Part shown: one piece after another, positions 34,973 through 46,750 of the stretch | How positions within the stretch are numbered: the first letter of the stretch is position 1 | How the letters are laid out: each line of letters begins with the position of its first letter | DNA from: Zoroaster sp. YZ-2022 | Lineage: Eukaryota; Echinodermata; Asteroidea; Forcipulatida; Zoroasteridae | Assembly (NCBI GenBank): GCA_029582265.1 | Contig: CM055834.1 | Location: forward strand, 2,108,001-2,172,000 | DNA: 64,000 nucleotides | Direction: 5' to 3' | The notes under the pieces: generated by a model | Told to the model about the DNA's origin: nothing | Database searches by the model: none | Seen by the model: the letters and a program-made list of their open reading frames with translations, nothing else | Position numbers and translations under genes: made by a program

Positions 34973-36110
34973 CATTATGGGAGAAACAAGTTCATCGGGA
35001 CCCTATGAACTCTTAAAATCACCAAGGTGGTCAATGCACAGACTTGATGCTTTTCATTGCAACGTTAACATCACATGACACAATTCCCCCGTTTTTCTCT
35101 TCTTCCTCCCTGTATGATTAATCTAATGTCGCCACACAAAAGGCCAGGAAATGCTTCGCCGGAATGTTATTGCAAGTCCTGAGAAACCTTGCAGGGATAA
35201 AACCTGCAACATTATTAAAACCAGTGAAGGCGCTTGTGCTTGGTGCTTACGGCGACGACCGGACTCTGTGACAAAGAAAAGTCCTTAACGAAGAGAACTG
35301 AAGGTAATTTAGTTCTAATTTGAAATGACTGAAAACATGCACAAAAAGGAGTCCGGGCGAAAAAAATGAGTTTTCATTCGTGTGAAATCGTAGCCTGATA
35401 CTTTGATTAAATCCGTTTAGCCTTTTGGATACGCTAGTAGCGGGTTTAGTTTAATAAATACCAAGCGTTAGCTCAGCAATTTGTAGTATGCTGGCAAGAA
35501 TTGGTTCAGCAGTGTGATGTATAATGTACTGACATTAAGTCTGACATCAAATTTGGAATCTGGAGGAGAAATTTGTGTTGTATAGTACAAGAAGCTTCAA
35601 CTAGTTAATCCAAAAAACAAAAAAACAAAACAAAAAAGAAGAAAAAAATTGGAATAAACATACACTTGCTCCCAGCTTGTGGGGACTTGTTACTGGTAAC
35701 ACAAATGAGCAGGTAAAGCATTGCTTCCAAGGACTTAATAACAAATAGGAACAATAGTCCTCAGAAGGAATCTCATAGTCCTTGGAAGCCATTCCTATAC
35801 AAATCCTATGGGACATGCATAAGAAAGTTTCAAGTCCACCAACAATGAAGGGCAACAATGGGAGGTTCCACTCATATCCTCCGAAGTGTAGTAATAGGTG
35901 TTTCAGAGACTGACAATTTTGTGGGAACACCAAAGCATCCTATTTACATTCCTCTATTCATACTCTCAAAGGGGGAAATGTTCAAACAGAAAGAAAGAAA
36001 AAAACGGAGGTTGAATCTACGTAATAACTCACTAGCTTTCTGTCCTTTCTATTGTAGTTGACTTTTCTTTTTTTGTCTGTCCTTCATAATACATGTACAT
36101 GTATGTGCAT
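34973..36110. other. Single-copy interval, no gene seen
   Basis: GC-balanced at about 34980-35290, AT-rich after. A 110-codon minus frame at 35601-35933 has no recognisable features. Confidence 0.45.
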
Positions 36111-36120
36111 GTGATTTTCT

Positions 36121-37020
36121 GCTTGTTTATGTTTGTATGTCTGTCTGTTCTTTTGTTTTGCTTGTGTATGTCTGTCTGTTGTTTTGTTTTGTTTTGCTTG
36201 TGTTTGTATGTCTGTCCGTTCTTTTGTTTTGCTTGTGTTTGTATGTCTGTCTGTTCTTTTGTTTTACGCGTGTTTGTATGTCTGTCTGTTCTTTTGTTTT
36301 GCGTGTGTGTTTGTATGTCTGTCTGTTGTTTTGTTTTACGTGTGTGTTTGTATGTCTGTCTGTCTGTTGTTTTGTTTTGCGTGTGTTTGTATGTCTGTCT
36401 GTTCTTTTGTTTTGCGTGTGTTTGTATGTCTGTCTTTTGTTTTGCGTGTGTGTTTGTATGTCTGTCTGTTGTTTTGTTTTGCGTGTGTGTTTGTTCTTTT
36501 GTTTTGCTTGTGTGTTTGTATGTCTGTCTGTTCTTTTGTTTTGCTTGTGTGTGTTTGTATGTCTGTCTGTTCTTTTGCGTGTGTTTGTATGTCTGTCTGT
36601 TCTTTTGTTTTGCGTGTGTGTTTGTATGTCTGTCTGTTCTTTTGTTTTGCTTGTGTTTGTATGTCTGTCTGTTCTTTTGTTTTGCTTGTGTGTTTGTATG
36701 TCTGTCTGTTATTTTGTTTTGCGTGTGTGTTTGTATGTCCGTCTGTTCTTTTGTTTTGCGTGTGTGTTTGTATGTCTGTCTGTTCTTTTGTTTTGCGTGT
36801 GTGTTTGTATGTCCGTCTGTTCTTTTGTTTTGCGTGTGTTTGTATGTCTGTCTGTTCTTTTGTTTTGCGTGTGTGTTTGTATGTCTGTCTGTTCTTTTGT
36901 TTTGCGTGTGTGTTTGTATGTCTGTCTGTTCTTTTGTTTTGCGTGTGTGTTTGTATGTATGTCTGTTCTTTTGTTTTACGTGTGTGTTTGTATGTCTGTC
37001 TGTTCTTTTGTTTTGCTTAT
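36121..37020. repeat. 37-41 bp minisatellite, about 23 units
   Basis: Unit approximates TGTATGTCTGTCTGTTCTTT then TGTTTTGCGTGTGTGTT, varying in TG number and in GCGTG/GCTTG/ACGTG. The plus strand lacks TAA, TAG and TGA almost entirely, so all three plus frames (about 300 codons each) and one minus frame (361 codons, Thr/Lys/Gln/His-rich) stay open. I regard these as products of composition. A translated gene would not be expected to tolerate frame-changing unit lengths. Confidence 0.9.
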
Positions 37021-37080
37021 AAGTGTGTGTTTCTGATACAAACAAACCATTCTGAACCAGTTCGTGTACACACTGACTAT

Positions 37081-37140
37081 TAGCTCTCCTACTAATACAT
37101 GGGTCAAAATCAGTCAAAATGTTGATATACTTGCCAATAC
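37081..37140 (+). mobile_element. CCCTCCTAC-type MITE, left-end fragment
   Basis: CTCTCCTACTAATACATGGG and TCAAAATGTTGATATACTTG match the first 60 bases of the copies at 25541 and 51393, then homology stops. Confidence 0.75.
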
Positions 37141-37825
37141 TTACCTCAGTTTAAGCCAAGATTTTGAGGGGAAAAAAAGTGTTTCCAAATTTTGTTTTTC
37201 TTTGAAAAACTGGGTGTACTAAATGTTTAACTTTGCAATGACTTTTGCATGTGTTTCACTAATAAAACAGGGTGTCCATTTAGCAAACAGGGCGTCCAAA
37301 AGACACCCAAAGGTATTTCTGGCTTGGTTCCCATCACCATTCACATACAATACCTGATTGCTGAATTTTAACTGTGATTTGTGTTTCACGCTACATGTTC
37401 ATTACTTTAAAGCTAGCCCCCCCCCCCCCCCACCCCCAAATTCATAGCTGCACAAACAAATCCTCAATCAAATTCTTCCGGGAGGGGTTAACGGGGCATA
37501 AAAAGTGGACTCGTTGCTTTTGTCAATCAGCTTGGGAGAGGCAAATATTGTGCTCCAGATTTACAGTAAAAGTCAGTGTGCATAATGGACGCATTGCACT
37601 CACGGTGATAGCACTGATGAGAGCCTGAAGATTTGCCATGGATTTGCCAATGCATAACACCCGAGTTTAACGGTCTTATTGTTGTGACTACATGTACGTG
37701 TATACAAACTACCTTTGTACATGTATAAGTGCATGGGGGGGGGGGGGGGAAATCGTTTTTCATTGATGTAGGGGTCCTTCATTTTGCTTCTCATTCTGGA
37801 AAGCATTATTTTTATTTTTTTTAAT
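37141..37825. other. No gene seen
   Basis: Contains a poly-C run at about 37418-37431 and a poly-G run at about 37735-37750. Otherwise unremarkable. Confidence 0.45.
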
Positions 37826-38083
37826 AGGGGTGTGATTCGACAAATGTAAAAAAATCCTGAAAAATTAGTAGCAGGCCTGGGTCTACCCTTGGACAAAACC
37901 CCCTGAACCTCCTGGATGTTTAATTCTGGAGGATTTACACACTCTCCTCATCCCCACAAACAAGAAACTAGAAGTTTGGACACAATACAGGCTACTTCTT
38001 TCTTTCCTTGGTGGCTACTCATATTTAAAGAAAAACAATAAGGAAAAGGATAATTTGTACAAAATCCCGAGAAATCACAGGCT
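37826..38083 (+). mobile_element. TIR element B, single-unit copy
   Basis: AGGGGTGTGATTCGAC, TAGCAGGCCTGGGTCTACCC, CTGAACCTCCTGGATGTTTA, GGACACAATACAGGCTACTT and AGAAATCACAGG in order, with only one copy of the 58-bp segment. Confidence 0.8.
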
Positions 38084-38490
38084 TTTTGAAAGGTGTGGTA
38101 CACCAAGTACTTATGAAACGTTTTCATTCATTTTACAGACTGAAAAAGTTATGACATCACAGCCCCCCCCCCCCTCCCCAACAATTTGCACACAAAAAAT
38201 ATTTTAAAAATCCAACTTGAAAACAACATGACAACCTTATGATCCGCAGTTTGCTGAAAATAAGTACAGATTTCTTGGATGTAGAGATTTCAGTTACTAT
38301 ATATGGTATATTAATTAAGAGAGTTTTATACTTGAACATGTTAATGGCAACAATGGAACTAACACGGTATAAATGGTTTATTCGTCTGCGGCAATGTACA
38401 TGTGATGTAGTGTCCTTCATAATACTTAACTCTTTCTACCCGGAATTATTGCACATGTATGGACGGAATTGTTTACATTATTGTAATTTG

Positions 38491-39240
38491 ATACTGTAAA
38501 CAATCAAGGTCAAGTGTGGAAATTATTTATTTATTTTTCCAATTAAGGAGAGAGTAAGGTATCAAAATAAAGGTTATGACTTACTGAGTGTGAATATTGA
38601 GATGAGGATCATCTTGGGATTACCCAGAATGCATTATGGCCATACAAATATAAAATATTGTTTATCGCTCGCTAGGGAATAGTCGTTAAATCTACCAAGT
38701 TATTGATTGAAAGTCTGTAAATATGCATTGTACCACAAACAAATAAGGTTTGTTTATGTCAGAATACATCAGGGCATAATAATATTACCCATAATGCATA
38801 GTAACATCCTTTATATATTATTTTTTTAAATAAAATACAACCTTGATACAACATACTGTATGTTGTTTTCTGTTATGCAATAATGTAAACAATCAAGGTC
38901 AAGTGTGGAAATTATTAATAATATTTTTCATATTTTGCCAATTGAAGAGAGTAAGGTATCAAAATAAAGGTTATGACTTTCTGAGTGTGAATATTGAGAT
39001 GGGGGTCATGTTGGGAATACCCATAATGCATTGCAGCCATCCAAATGTAAATTTATGTTTATCGTTCCGTAGAATAAATATCAATAAATCAACAAGGTAT
39101 TGGAAATATGCATTGTATGATAAACAAAGGTGGTTTATTTATGTTAGAATATGTCAGGGCATAATAATATTACCCATAATGGTTTGAAACCCACTGTTTA
39201 TGTAACAAAAATCATAATTTACAACATTGATACAACATAC
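38491..39240. repeat. Tandem duplication inside the piggyBac-like element
   Basis: TGTAAACAATCAAGGTCAAG and GTGGAAATTATT start at about 38495 and again at about 38885. TCAAAATAAAGGTTATGACT, CAGGGCATAATAATATTACC and TTGATACAACATAC recur in both. Unit about 385 bases, moderately diverged, so not recent. Confidence 0.85.
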
Positions 39241-39261
39241 CGTATCGCTATATCGCTATTA

Positions 39262-39450
39262 TGCCCTCAGATTAACAGCTTTTACGGTCGTTTTTTCCCT
39301 AAAAATCAAAACTTCCATCGCTGTCAGGGTGTTCAAAGTCAACATCGTCAGCATAATCACCTCCATCAGTACTTCCCACTTCATAATTCCATGAAAACAG
39401 CGTGTGTTTCGCATCTTGTTGCGAGTTCCATGGAGGCCGCCATTTTGTAA
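39262..39450 (-). pseudogene. Acidic N-terminus-like remnant (putative piggyBac transposase)
   Basis: On the minus strand ACAAAATGGCGGCCTCC has a good start context and reads MAASMELATRCETHAVFMEL, then stops. One frame over, the sequence continues NYEVGSTDGGDYADDVDF, EHPDSDGSFDF. Joined conceptually this is a short N-terminus ending in an Asp/Ser-rich patch, as many piggyBac transposases have. The frameshift and lack of the downstream catalytic domain make it a relic. The identity is an inference from the TTAA-flanked context. Confidence 0.4.
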
Positions 39451-39792
39451 ATCAACGTGTGTGGTAAACCGCATAGGGTTGTGCATAATTAACGTAAACA
39501 AAAACTTGACACAATCTGAGCTCTCGGATCGGAGTATTTCGGCAGTTCTCGTAGTCATAAATGTCATCAATAGTCAAAATTTATTAGCTAATTTGCATTG
39601 AAGGTACATGACCTCGAATTCTTATTGGTTACTTGCGTATTCTGTTGTCAAAACAAGTAAAAACACAACAATGTTGTCAGGTGATGACGTCGGGCCTATG
39701 TAGTGTGCGTGTCGGGCCTATAAAGTGGCACGCCGTACGATTACAACGCGCACGCGGGCCTATAAAGAGGCGCGCCGTCCAGAAAGAGTTAA

Positions 39793-40478
39793 AGCCTTTA
39801 TTTGGATCAAATCCCTACAGTCATTGGTTCTGCTAAACACTGATGCATGACTCAGTGTCATTTTTATTTTTTTAATTTTTTTTAATGCATATTCACAGGG
39901 CTAAAAGTCACTCAAGGTACAAGGCTACAATAAAGTAATTAACAAAAAAAAAGTAAATAGACTCAAGAGGAGCTGAATGTGGGAATTGAGATTCCTCTTG
40001 AAACAGGATAGATCGTAGGATGAAGGGAACATGCACCAGGCAAGGAATTCCAAAGAGATGCAGCACGTGTGGGAAAAAAAGCTGTTAGATTTTTGTTCTA
40101 CATCTATATGTACATATTTAAATCTTTCTAGATTTATAATGGAATTAAATAGTATTGTAGTTTTTTTTCCCCCAATGCATTGTTAACACCAAGCGCACAT
40201 TTCTTCCACATCCCCACGCCCTGCGTTCATGCAAATCGTACAAATGTTATAAAACGCAGACTCATAAATGCATTACAGAGGACAGCAGCAAATAACGGTG
40301 AAGGATTTCACATGTAATCCCACAGCACAAATGCTACATTAAAATTTAGTCTGCTACACCACACAGTGCTCTTCAAAAATTGAGCATGACACACACACTG
40401 CCTCAAATAAAATGTTGCTTTGCAAAGATTTCAAACAAAACCATTTGGCTTCGCTTCAGCACAACTGTTATCACTTTA
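39793..40478. other. No gene seen
   Basis: Mixed AT-rich sequence, nothing recognised. Confidence 0.45.
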
Positions 40479-40918
40479 TCAGACTACTTGGCCACTGGGA
40501 AACCTATTTATGTCACGCAGGGGATCCTCCAAGTCTGACTGTGTCTTTGGTGGTAAACATTGGATGGAAAACAACCTGTCAAGCTCGTTTATTAATTCAT
40601 GATCATTTGAGACTGGATTCTTAGTTGGTAAATTGTAGGCCTCCATACATGTATGTGCATGAGAACCGGGAGGCGTTCGATAGGCCCCTCCCCCAAAAAG
40701 TCTCTGGTTTCTGGTCTCTTTTGCTATGAAACGATGTCCAATTGCAGCCAAAATTGCTGGATCAATTGGAATTCTGCCGCCCTGTGTTTTAAACGTATGA
40801 ATGTTTGCCCGATTTGTGAGGCCTCTCTTAGCCACATGGATACTTTGTGTGTGAGAAATTTGGTCTGGTTCTAATAACCACGTATACATGTATCACGTAT
40901 TTCACTGGTTGGCTCCCT
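40479..40918 (-). pseudogene. Exon-like unit of unknown protein (copy C)
   Basis: On the minus strand a long pyrimidine tract ends in AG at 40917-40918. A frame of 136 codons (40889 down to 40479) follows, with EPDQISHTQSIHVAKRGLTN, GGRIPIDPAILAAIGHRF, IAKETRNQRLFGGG and a C-terminal LPPKTQSDLEDPLRDI before the stop. Codons match copies at 8.0 and 8.6 kb. Reading in from the acceptor meets a frame change near 40890, so this copy is probably also broken. The composition is protein-like, but I do not recognise the family and give no function. It could be a duplicated exon or a transposon-borne gene. Confidence 0.5.
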
Positions 40919-40999
40919 AAAAAAGATTTTAAAAAATAAATTAATTAAATTTTTTTTTTTTTTTTAAAAGCATGTCACCGCACTGGTTTTGAAGCCAAC

Positions 41000-41270
41000 C
41001 TATGTGATCAGAAACTGGAAACTTTTTTTCTGGCCTTAGATAGTAAGCTGTGAAAATTCCAACAGATCAGGTTCCTTAGAAAATTGTGAAAATACATCAA
41101 CAGCAAGTTATCATTTCACGACCCAGGCCAGCTCGTTTATTAATTCATTGTAATTATTCGCCTATTATTACAGATGAGAGATACTTAGTTGGCGAACTGT
41201 CATTGCCGGCTCCATATGTGCATACTTGATGAGAACCAGGGAATGGTCATTAGATAAAGAAATCTCTGTG
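41000..41270 (-). pseudogene. Exon-like unit, partial copy D
   Basis: AGCTCGTTTATTAATTCAT, TACTTAGTTGGCGAACTG and GATGAGAACCAGGGA correspond to 40575-40675 (AGCTCGTTTATTAATTCATG, TCTTAGTTGG, CATGAGAACCGGGA). It is a second, more decayed tandem copy upstream of copy C. Confidence 0.6.
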
Positions 41271-41454
41271 ACAATTGTGATAAAGGGTATCTTTATCCTT
41301 TCTAGGCCTGACTATTTGTAAGAGATATTTTTTTTACTGTGACAAGAATAAGAGACTTTAAAAAGACTTTAAAAAACAAATTAAACAAAAAATAATAATA
41401 ATTTGTGTTCATTTCACACCTGACTAACTTCTGCTCAACTCTTGTGTTTAAGTA

Positions 41455-41545
41455 TGTATGTATTTCGTCCATTTTGCCTTTGAGAAAAAACCTGCTAGGT
41501 TCAAAACGTAAGGCCAATAACCATTATTTTGTATTTTTAAATTTA
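41455..41545 (+). mobile_element. Single arm of the GAACCTAGCAGG foldback family
   Basis: TCCATTTTGCCTTTGAGAAA, CCTGCTAGGTTCAAAACG and GGCCAATAACCATTATTTTG match the right arm at 10935-11010. Confidence 0.75.
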
Positions 41546-41552
41546 AAAAGAA

Positions 41553-42165
41553 TTGCATTACGGTCTCCCGCAGAATCAAATATCTCGTCTTCAGCACATA
41601 CAAAACACAGCAGCTCGTGTTGTGACTTTGTCCAGAAAGTCATGCCATATCACGCCAATCTTGAAGAACTGCAATGGCTTCCTGTTTCACAGAGAATTGT
41701 TTTTAAACTTATACTAATTGTTCACAAATCTTTTAATAACATTGCTCCAATTTATATTTCTGAACTGCTTAAAGTCTACACTCCATCACGCAATTTGCGC
41801 TCCAGCAACATGTCACTCCTAAAGGAACCAACTTCAAAACGGAACTGGGGTGATCGGTCTTTTTCTGTCGTGGCTCCGAGACTCTGGAATCATCTTCCAA
41901 CTACACTAAAATCTTGTCACAGTATAACTAGATTAAGTCGATGCTTAAAACTCATCTTATGTCACAATTCTTCAAAGATGATATATATTTGTAATTCCAT
42001 TGTAGGTACATGTATCTCAGTACATAATTTTTCCCTATGCTATCATTGTATATTGTTTGTATTCATGTTTTTTCTTTGTTTCCGTGCCTTGAGCGCCCAG
42101 CAGGGTGGATACGTGCACGCTACAAATCTTTATTATTATATTATTATTATTATTATTATTACATC
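41553..42165 (+). pseudogene. L2/CR1-like LINE 3' end
   Basis: The polyprotein C-terminus is readable across frames: QISRLQHIQNTAARVV and KSCHITPIL, then (frameshift near 41655) EELQWLPVSQRIVFKLILIV, YTPSRNLRSS, GDRSFSVVAPRLWNHLPTTL, then (frameshift near 41940) MLKTHLMSQFFKDDIYL and a stop at 41992-41994. This is the end of the reverse-transcriptase region and tail common to L2/CR1 LINEs. The 3' untranslated region ends GCCTTGAGCGCCCAGCAGGG and (TTA)n. It is 5'-truncated and non-functional. Confidence 0.9.
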
Positions 42166-42290
42166 AAAAATCTGCGGCACAAACTTCCACGGTTTGTCTT
42201 TGAGGCTTGGCAAACTGTGAAAATAAGAACAGTTTCACAGTAAAAAAAAACACTGAAAATATGTTACATACATTTAAACATGTTATAAGT

Positions 42291-42352
42291 AAGAGTAATT
42301 GCGGTGACACCATGTGAAATGCTCAATTGAGTAGTAATTAGTTCTGAAAAGA
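42291..42352 (+). repeat. Dispersed repeat shared with 3.2 kb
   Basis: AGTAATTGCGGTGACACCATG and TTGAGTAGTAATTAGTTCTG match 3219-3282. Confidence 0.7.
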
Positions 42353-42433
42353 ACTGGAGGTACAACTCACATGTTATACATATCTTCATCATGCATTTAA
42401 GAATTTGTCTTTATTATATTTAACAATCAAGTA

Positions 42434-42558
42434 TTTTTTCCCCTATGCTATCATTGTATATTGTTTGTATTCATGTTTTTTCTTTGTTTCCGCGCCTTGA
42501 GCGCCCAGCAGGGTGGATATGTGCGCGCTATAAATCTTTATTATTATTATTATTATTA
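42434..42558 (+). mobile_element. Second, shorter L2-like LINE 3' tail
   Basis: CCCCTATGCTATCATTGTAT through GCGCTATAAATC and (TTA)n nearly repeats 42030-42165. It is a separate, more severely 5'-truncated insertion of the same subfamily, in the same orientation 270 bases downstream. Confidence 0.85.
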
Positions 42559-45007
42559 AAGAAATTTTAAGAAGCAAGGGATTTGAAAATGAAAAGTTGT
42601 AAAATTTGAAAACACAATGTGGAAAAATTGCTGTTTATTTTAGGTTGTTCCAGTTTATTCCAGTTAGCGAAATGTGGAAAAATTGATGTTTACTTTTAGT
42701 TTGTTCCAGTTTTAAGGTGGTGAAGCTTTGAGAATTACACTGCAAGGAACTCGCATCACATCACATGCTTTATTTATGGAGGACCAAAATAATGACAGAG
42801 AAATAAAATGGGACAAGTCCAGAATGCCTCTGCTGTCAGTGTGTGAACATCTGTTGTCACAGTCAGCATACACTGCTGCTATCAGCCGAGAGATGAATCG
42901 CAGAGATGCTATCTGGCATGAGGTCCTCTCTCTCTCTCTCTCTCTCTGCTGCCCTGCTGTCTGAAGTGACAATTCTGCCTCTTAATGCCTGTGATATATA
43001 TTCTCTTTCATCGACATGGACAGGCCAAATACTAAGGTGAGTAATAAACTGAAAGCAAGGATGCAAACTTCTAAATGTCACCTTTATGATATATAACATG
43101 CATCTGGTCCATCTCTCACCAGACTCTCTGAAGGAAGACTTAAAGATGTATCTCCCATGCTTTTTTCACTATTTTACCGGCAGTTTTGTCATTTTCATTG
43201 GGCCTTTTGCTAGGTTTACTTCAGGAAAGGAAAACCAATACTTTGGAATGACGCATTTCACAAAATAGTTGTAGGAAACTTGGTTTGACAGTAAATATGT
43301 CCTAAAATGAATATATGGTAGGTCCCAGCATAAATGGAAAAAATGAAACTAGAGCTGAAGTGTTTGTTTGAACAAACACAAGCTGTTTGGGTTAACTTCC
43401 AGTTCAATGAAATGGTCATCGATAACGTGGCAATCATATTTTTTTTTTAAACGTCTGACATCTTTTATTATAACAATATCAATTTCATCTTCAAAAGACC
43501 TATCAATTTTGCGTTATAGAATGTGCTGAATTTGAACTTCCTCTTTAGACTGGAAGTAATGGTCAGATCAGGTAATTTGAAGGTCATATACATAACACAA
43601 TCATTCTTCCTCACAATCATGAAAAAATAACGTTAGTACTGCTTTGGTTCAATCTCTGAAATAGGAAAATATTCCCTTTAAGAAACTGCCGCTAGGGGGA
43701 TCTTTGATCTGTGATGACGTCATGAAAAAAAAAAAAGTTTTTTTTAAATTAAAAGAAAAATATAGCAATGATGTGACAAAAACAATGCCAGAAATTGACG
43801 GTTAAATAAAGCAGTACACCAACGATACATCTTTAAATAGAGATGGAAAAAAATAAAAAGAGGAAATTACATTTTTTAGTCTCCCGAGATGAGCCTCGCG
43901 TTGATAGATTTCATGATGCAATTTGAAGTTTATTGTTTTTCAGATTTAAACAGCGTCAAGTGTCAACTCTCAATGGGCCGAGAAACAGAAGAAAGAAAAG
44001 CCAAGCAAGACGTGATCCGACTTGGTAGACTCTTAGTCCAGATGGACTACCCGTGATTGCTATAACCAGCAATGTGCAATCCAATACCTATTCATGGCAC
44101 AAGGCTTTTTTTTTTTAACGTGCCTGCTATAATTTCATGAATAATTTGGCACGTGCTACAATAAAGTGGTGTTAGAATCAACTTTCCATCGCCAACAATT
44201 GCTGCACCACCAGCTGCCTATAATGATGACAATGACGTCACTGGCTATTGGACTTAATTTATGCCCCGGCCCTTTTGTGAGTTTACTAAAAGGACCAATT
44301 AAGAAAATTAGACATTGGGTGGTATGGATTTACCAATGGTTCATCTGAAATATGATTACGGAGCAGACAGACACGATGGCTGGCTTCAGTAGTAAGTTGA
44401 CAACCCACCCGAGACAGCATCTCCATAGGACGGGACATAAGTATACAGCATCATGACTACTGTACGTGTAGACAGGTCAAATTCAATGTTGTTTGCTTAT
44501 CGACCTGCATCAAGAAAGCGTCCATCTTGGGTTTTTGTTGGACTCTTCTATGAGAATCAAAATGAGGCTAATGTCCCAAAATAGACTGGTGCCCTTCAAC
44601 CTGTGATTGATAGCATGGGAGGGCACCGGACAAATACATGTATGGCCGTATATGAGCTCATATTTCATGTGTAGCTAAAAGGACCAATCCCAATATACAC
44701 AGAGTGTACAACACAACAATAAAATAATCAAAATTGTAACGGCAAATTGGTTTTACAATCCAATCCATCTGAACACATGCTCCGAAGCCAATTCACTATG
44801 AATAATAATAATATGCAGTTTTTGAATGAAAACAATTCACAGAAACAACCCGCGACAGTTTATTATAAAGCCTCCGCATTTAACACCGTTAGAACCACTT
44901 CAATTGACATTAAGAAAGCGCTTTATGCAATTCTGAAATATCACAACATGAGAATACATCTGATCATCCCCCTCTGGCCATTCAAAGGCAGTCCATATGA
45001 TCAGGTG
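42559..45007. other. Single-copy interval, no gene seen
   Basis: Holds a (TC)n run at about 42927-42947 and a complex GC-balanced block at about 43880-44480 that may contain conserved non-coding DNA. Confidence 0.4.
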
Positions 45008-45034
45008 TGCACACACACACACACACACACACAC
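45008..45034 (+). repeat. (CA)n microsatellite
   Basis: About 13 CA units. Confidence 0.95.
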
Positions 45035-45261
45035 AAGGCATGCCGTGCGAAGATGAGAGCTTGAACACTGGAAGAGCTTTCTCATTAAATGTTACCATCT
45101 GAATGGATTACGGGCAATGTTATCAGTTGACACGTTGTTAACACCCCTAGTTATGACTGTGACACACTTCAATGGGGGGATGTAACATCTACAGTACTCT
45201 TTGGGCTCACAGTTCTCTAATAAATGAATTTTGTACATTACATGGATCTAAAAAATAATTA

Positions 45262-45730
45262 TAGGGCTGTACAACACTGGTAATGTTAAACTACTAAGTA
45301 CTACTTCTATGAGTATGCTTAATGCTCTCTTTGAACCACACAACCAACCTGTAAAAGTTTCAGTTTATGACACTGTCATTAAGTGAAAATGCATTCAGCT
45401 TTGTTGTGCTCATTCTCATGTGGAATTTAGGAGAGCGTTCTTTTTCCTAAATTTAAACTGGCAAGGAATTTCCATTTTTCTTGACAGCACCACCGGCAAA
45501 ATCATTTCTAGGGGAGACTGCTAGCACCATCGGCCTAACACCAAGTGAGTGTTTTCGTTCAAATTCATGAATATATTTCTTATGCAGAATTTAGGAAGCT
45601 CTCTTTCCTAAATTTAAACTGGCAAGGAATTTAGATTTTTCTTCAAAATGACAGAATTGTTTCTCGGGGAGATTGTTACCATCATCAGCCTGACACCAAG
45701 TAAGTGTTATCTTCAAATTAGGGGTCGAGA
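45262..45730 (+). mobile_element. Family A copy with internal duplication
   Basis: GGCTGTACAACACTGGTAAT, ACCTGTAAAAGTTTCAGTTT, then the segment CCTAAATTTAAACTGGCAAG ... ACACCAAGTGAGTG is present twice (about 45447-45555 and 45607-45705). Expansion inside the element parallels other family A copies. Confidence 0.7.
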
Positions 45731-46176
45731 TGTGTACACGTGTACACGAAAATAAATTCACTAAAACGTTTTGAAATTCATGAAACGTGTAAACGCATCC
45801 TACACCTAAAAAACAGAACCTTCCGTTTCCATGATATTTGTCCGGAGTGATGTTTCACCAAGTGCAACCAGTGGGCCTGGTATTATTCTATTACGATTCC
45901 CAGTAAGTTCAACTGATCCATTCGTTTAAATTTTAATACATCTGTACTATTTTTTTTCTAAACCTATATTGCCGTATTTGGGATTATTTTCCGTACTAAA
46001 TACGGACAATCCGTCTGAATCATGCCATTTATTGGTGATAATAATATCCGTTTATACGTGTACACGGTCTGTGTCAAAACGTGTACATGTTTCGCAAATT
46101 AAATGGAAAATAACACGCCTAGTTCAAATTTATGAATAACCAATCCAATGCATGAACCATGGAGGAAGGGAAATAG
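45731..46176. other. No gene seen
   Basis: CGTGTACACG-type palindromic words recur near 45733, 46058 and 46077, with no other structure recognised. Confidence 0.4.
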
Positions 46177-46550
46177 ACAATTCCATGGTTACTCACGTTA
46201 CATTTCTGAGGTATTGGGTCCACTCTTAATGCCATAATTTCCTTCCTGATATATTTCACTCATCAGTTTTCTCACAGTAGTTGCATTATTCCTAGACAGT
46301 GCTAAGCACAATGATAATAATTTCAGAAATATGTTAAATGTGCGCTATATAACAGAAAGAAGCTGGTGACTCATGTTACATTTTTTTAAACATGCATAAA
46401 ATGTTGCATTTCCTTATTATTTTGTGCTGAGTAAGGTCTGGGTATAATGCAACTTCTGTGAAAAAAATTGATGAGCGAAATATATATTATGGCATTAATT
46501 GTGGGTTCAAAACCTCAAAAATGTAACATGAGTTTTAACATGGAATTGCC
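46177..46550. mobile_element. Foldback element, GGTTACTCACGTTACAT family (copy 2)
   Basis: ACAATTCCATGGTTACTCAC at the left and TAACATGGAATTG at the right, with GTTGCATTATTCC mirrored by GGGTATAATGCAAC. Confidence 0.85.
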
Positions 46551-46658
46551 GTTATCTTTAATTACATGTGAAAGTTTAAACTCAATTTGGCCACACACCC
46601 TCATATTTCAGAGGAAAAAGTACAAAGGCAAATGTATCCAGGGGGTACAGACCTATCC

Positions 46659-46740
46659 GCCTGACAGGGGACGGCTGACAGGGGACGGCTGACAGGGGAC
46701 GCCTGACAGGGGACGCCTGACAGGGGACACCTGACAGGGG
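46659..46740 (+). repeat. 15-bp tandem repeat, about 5.5 units
   Basis: GACAGGGGACGGCT-type units (CTGACAGGGGACGGC, then GACGCC and GACACC variants) spaced 15 bases apart. Confidence 0.9.
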
Positions 46741-46750
46741 AAGGAAAAAT

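Larger units (their letters stand above)
38430..39788 (-). mobile_element. piggyBac-like element, decayed
   Basis: TTAA (38426-38429) then CTCTTTCTACCCGG on the left, and CCGTCCAGAAAGAG then TTAA (39789-39792) on the right: inverted ends with TTAA target sites, as in piggyBac. The right end carries three copies of a CGGGCCTATAAAG-like word (39688-39770). The interior has a tandem duplication of about 385 bases and, toward the right, a short acidic coding remnant on the minus strand. Too small and broken to encode a full transposase. Confidence 0.65.

Noticed and set aside
36032..37117. Open frames of 361 (minus) and about 300 (plus) codons
   Set aside because: They are the translation of a 37-41 base tandem repeat that lacks stop words; unit lengths not divisible by three change frame along the array.
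41405..42220. A 271-codon gene
   Set aside because: Only the middle is LINE polyprotein; the start lies in a foldback arm, two frameshifts separate conserved blocks, and the end is 3' untranslated tail and (TTA)n.
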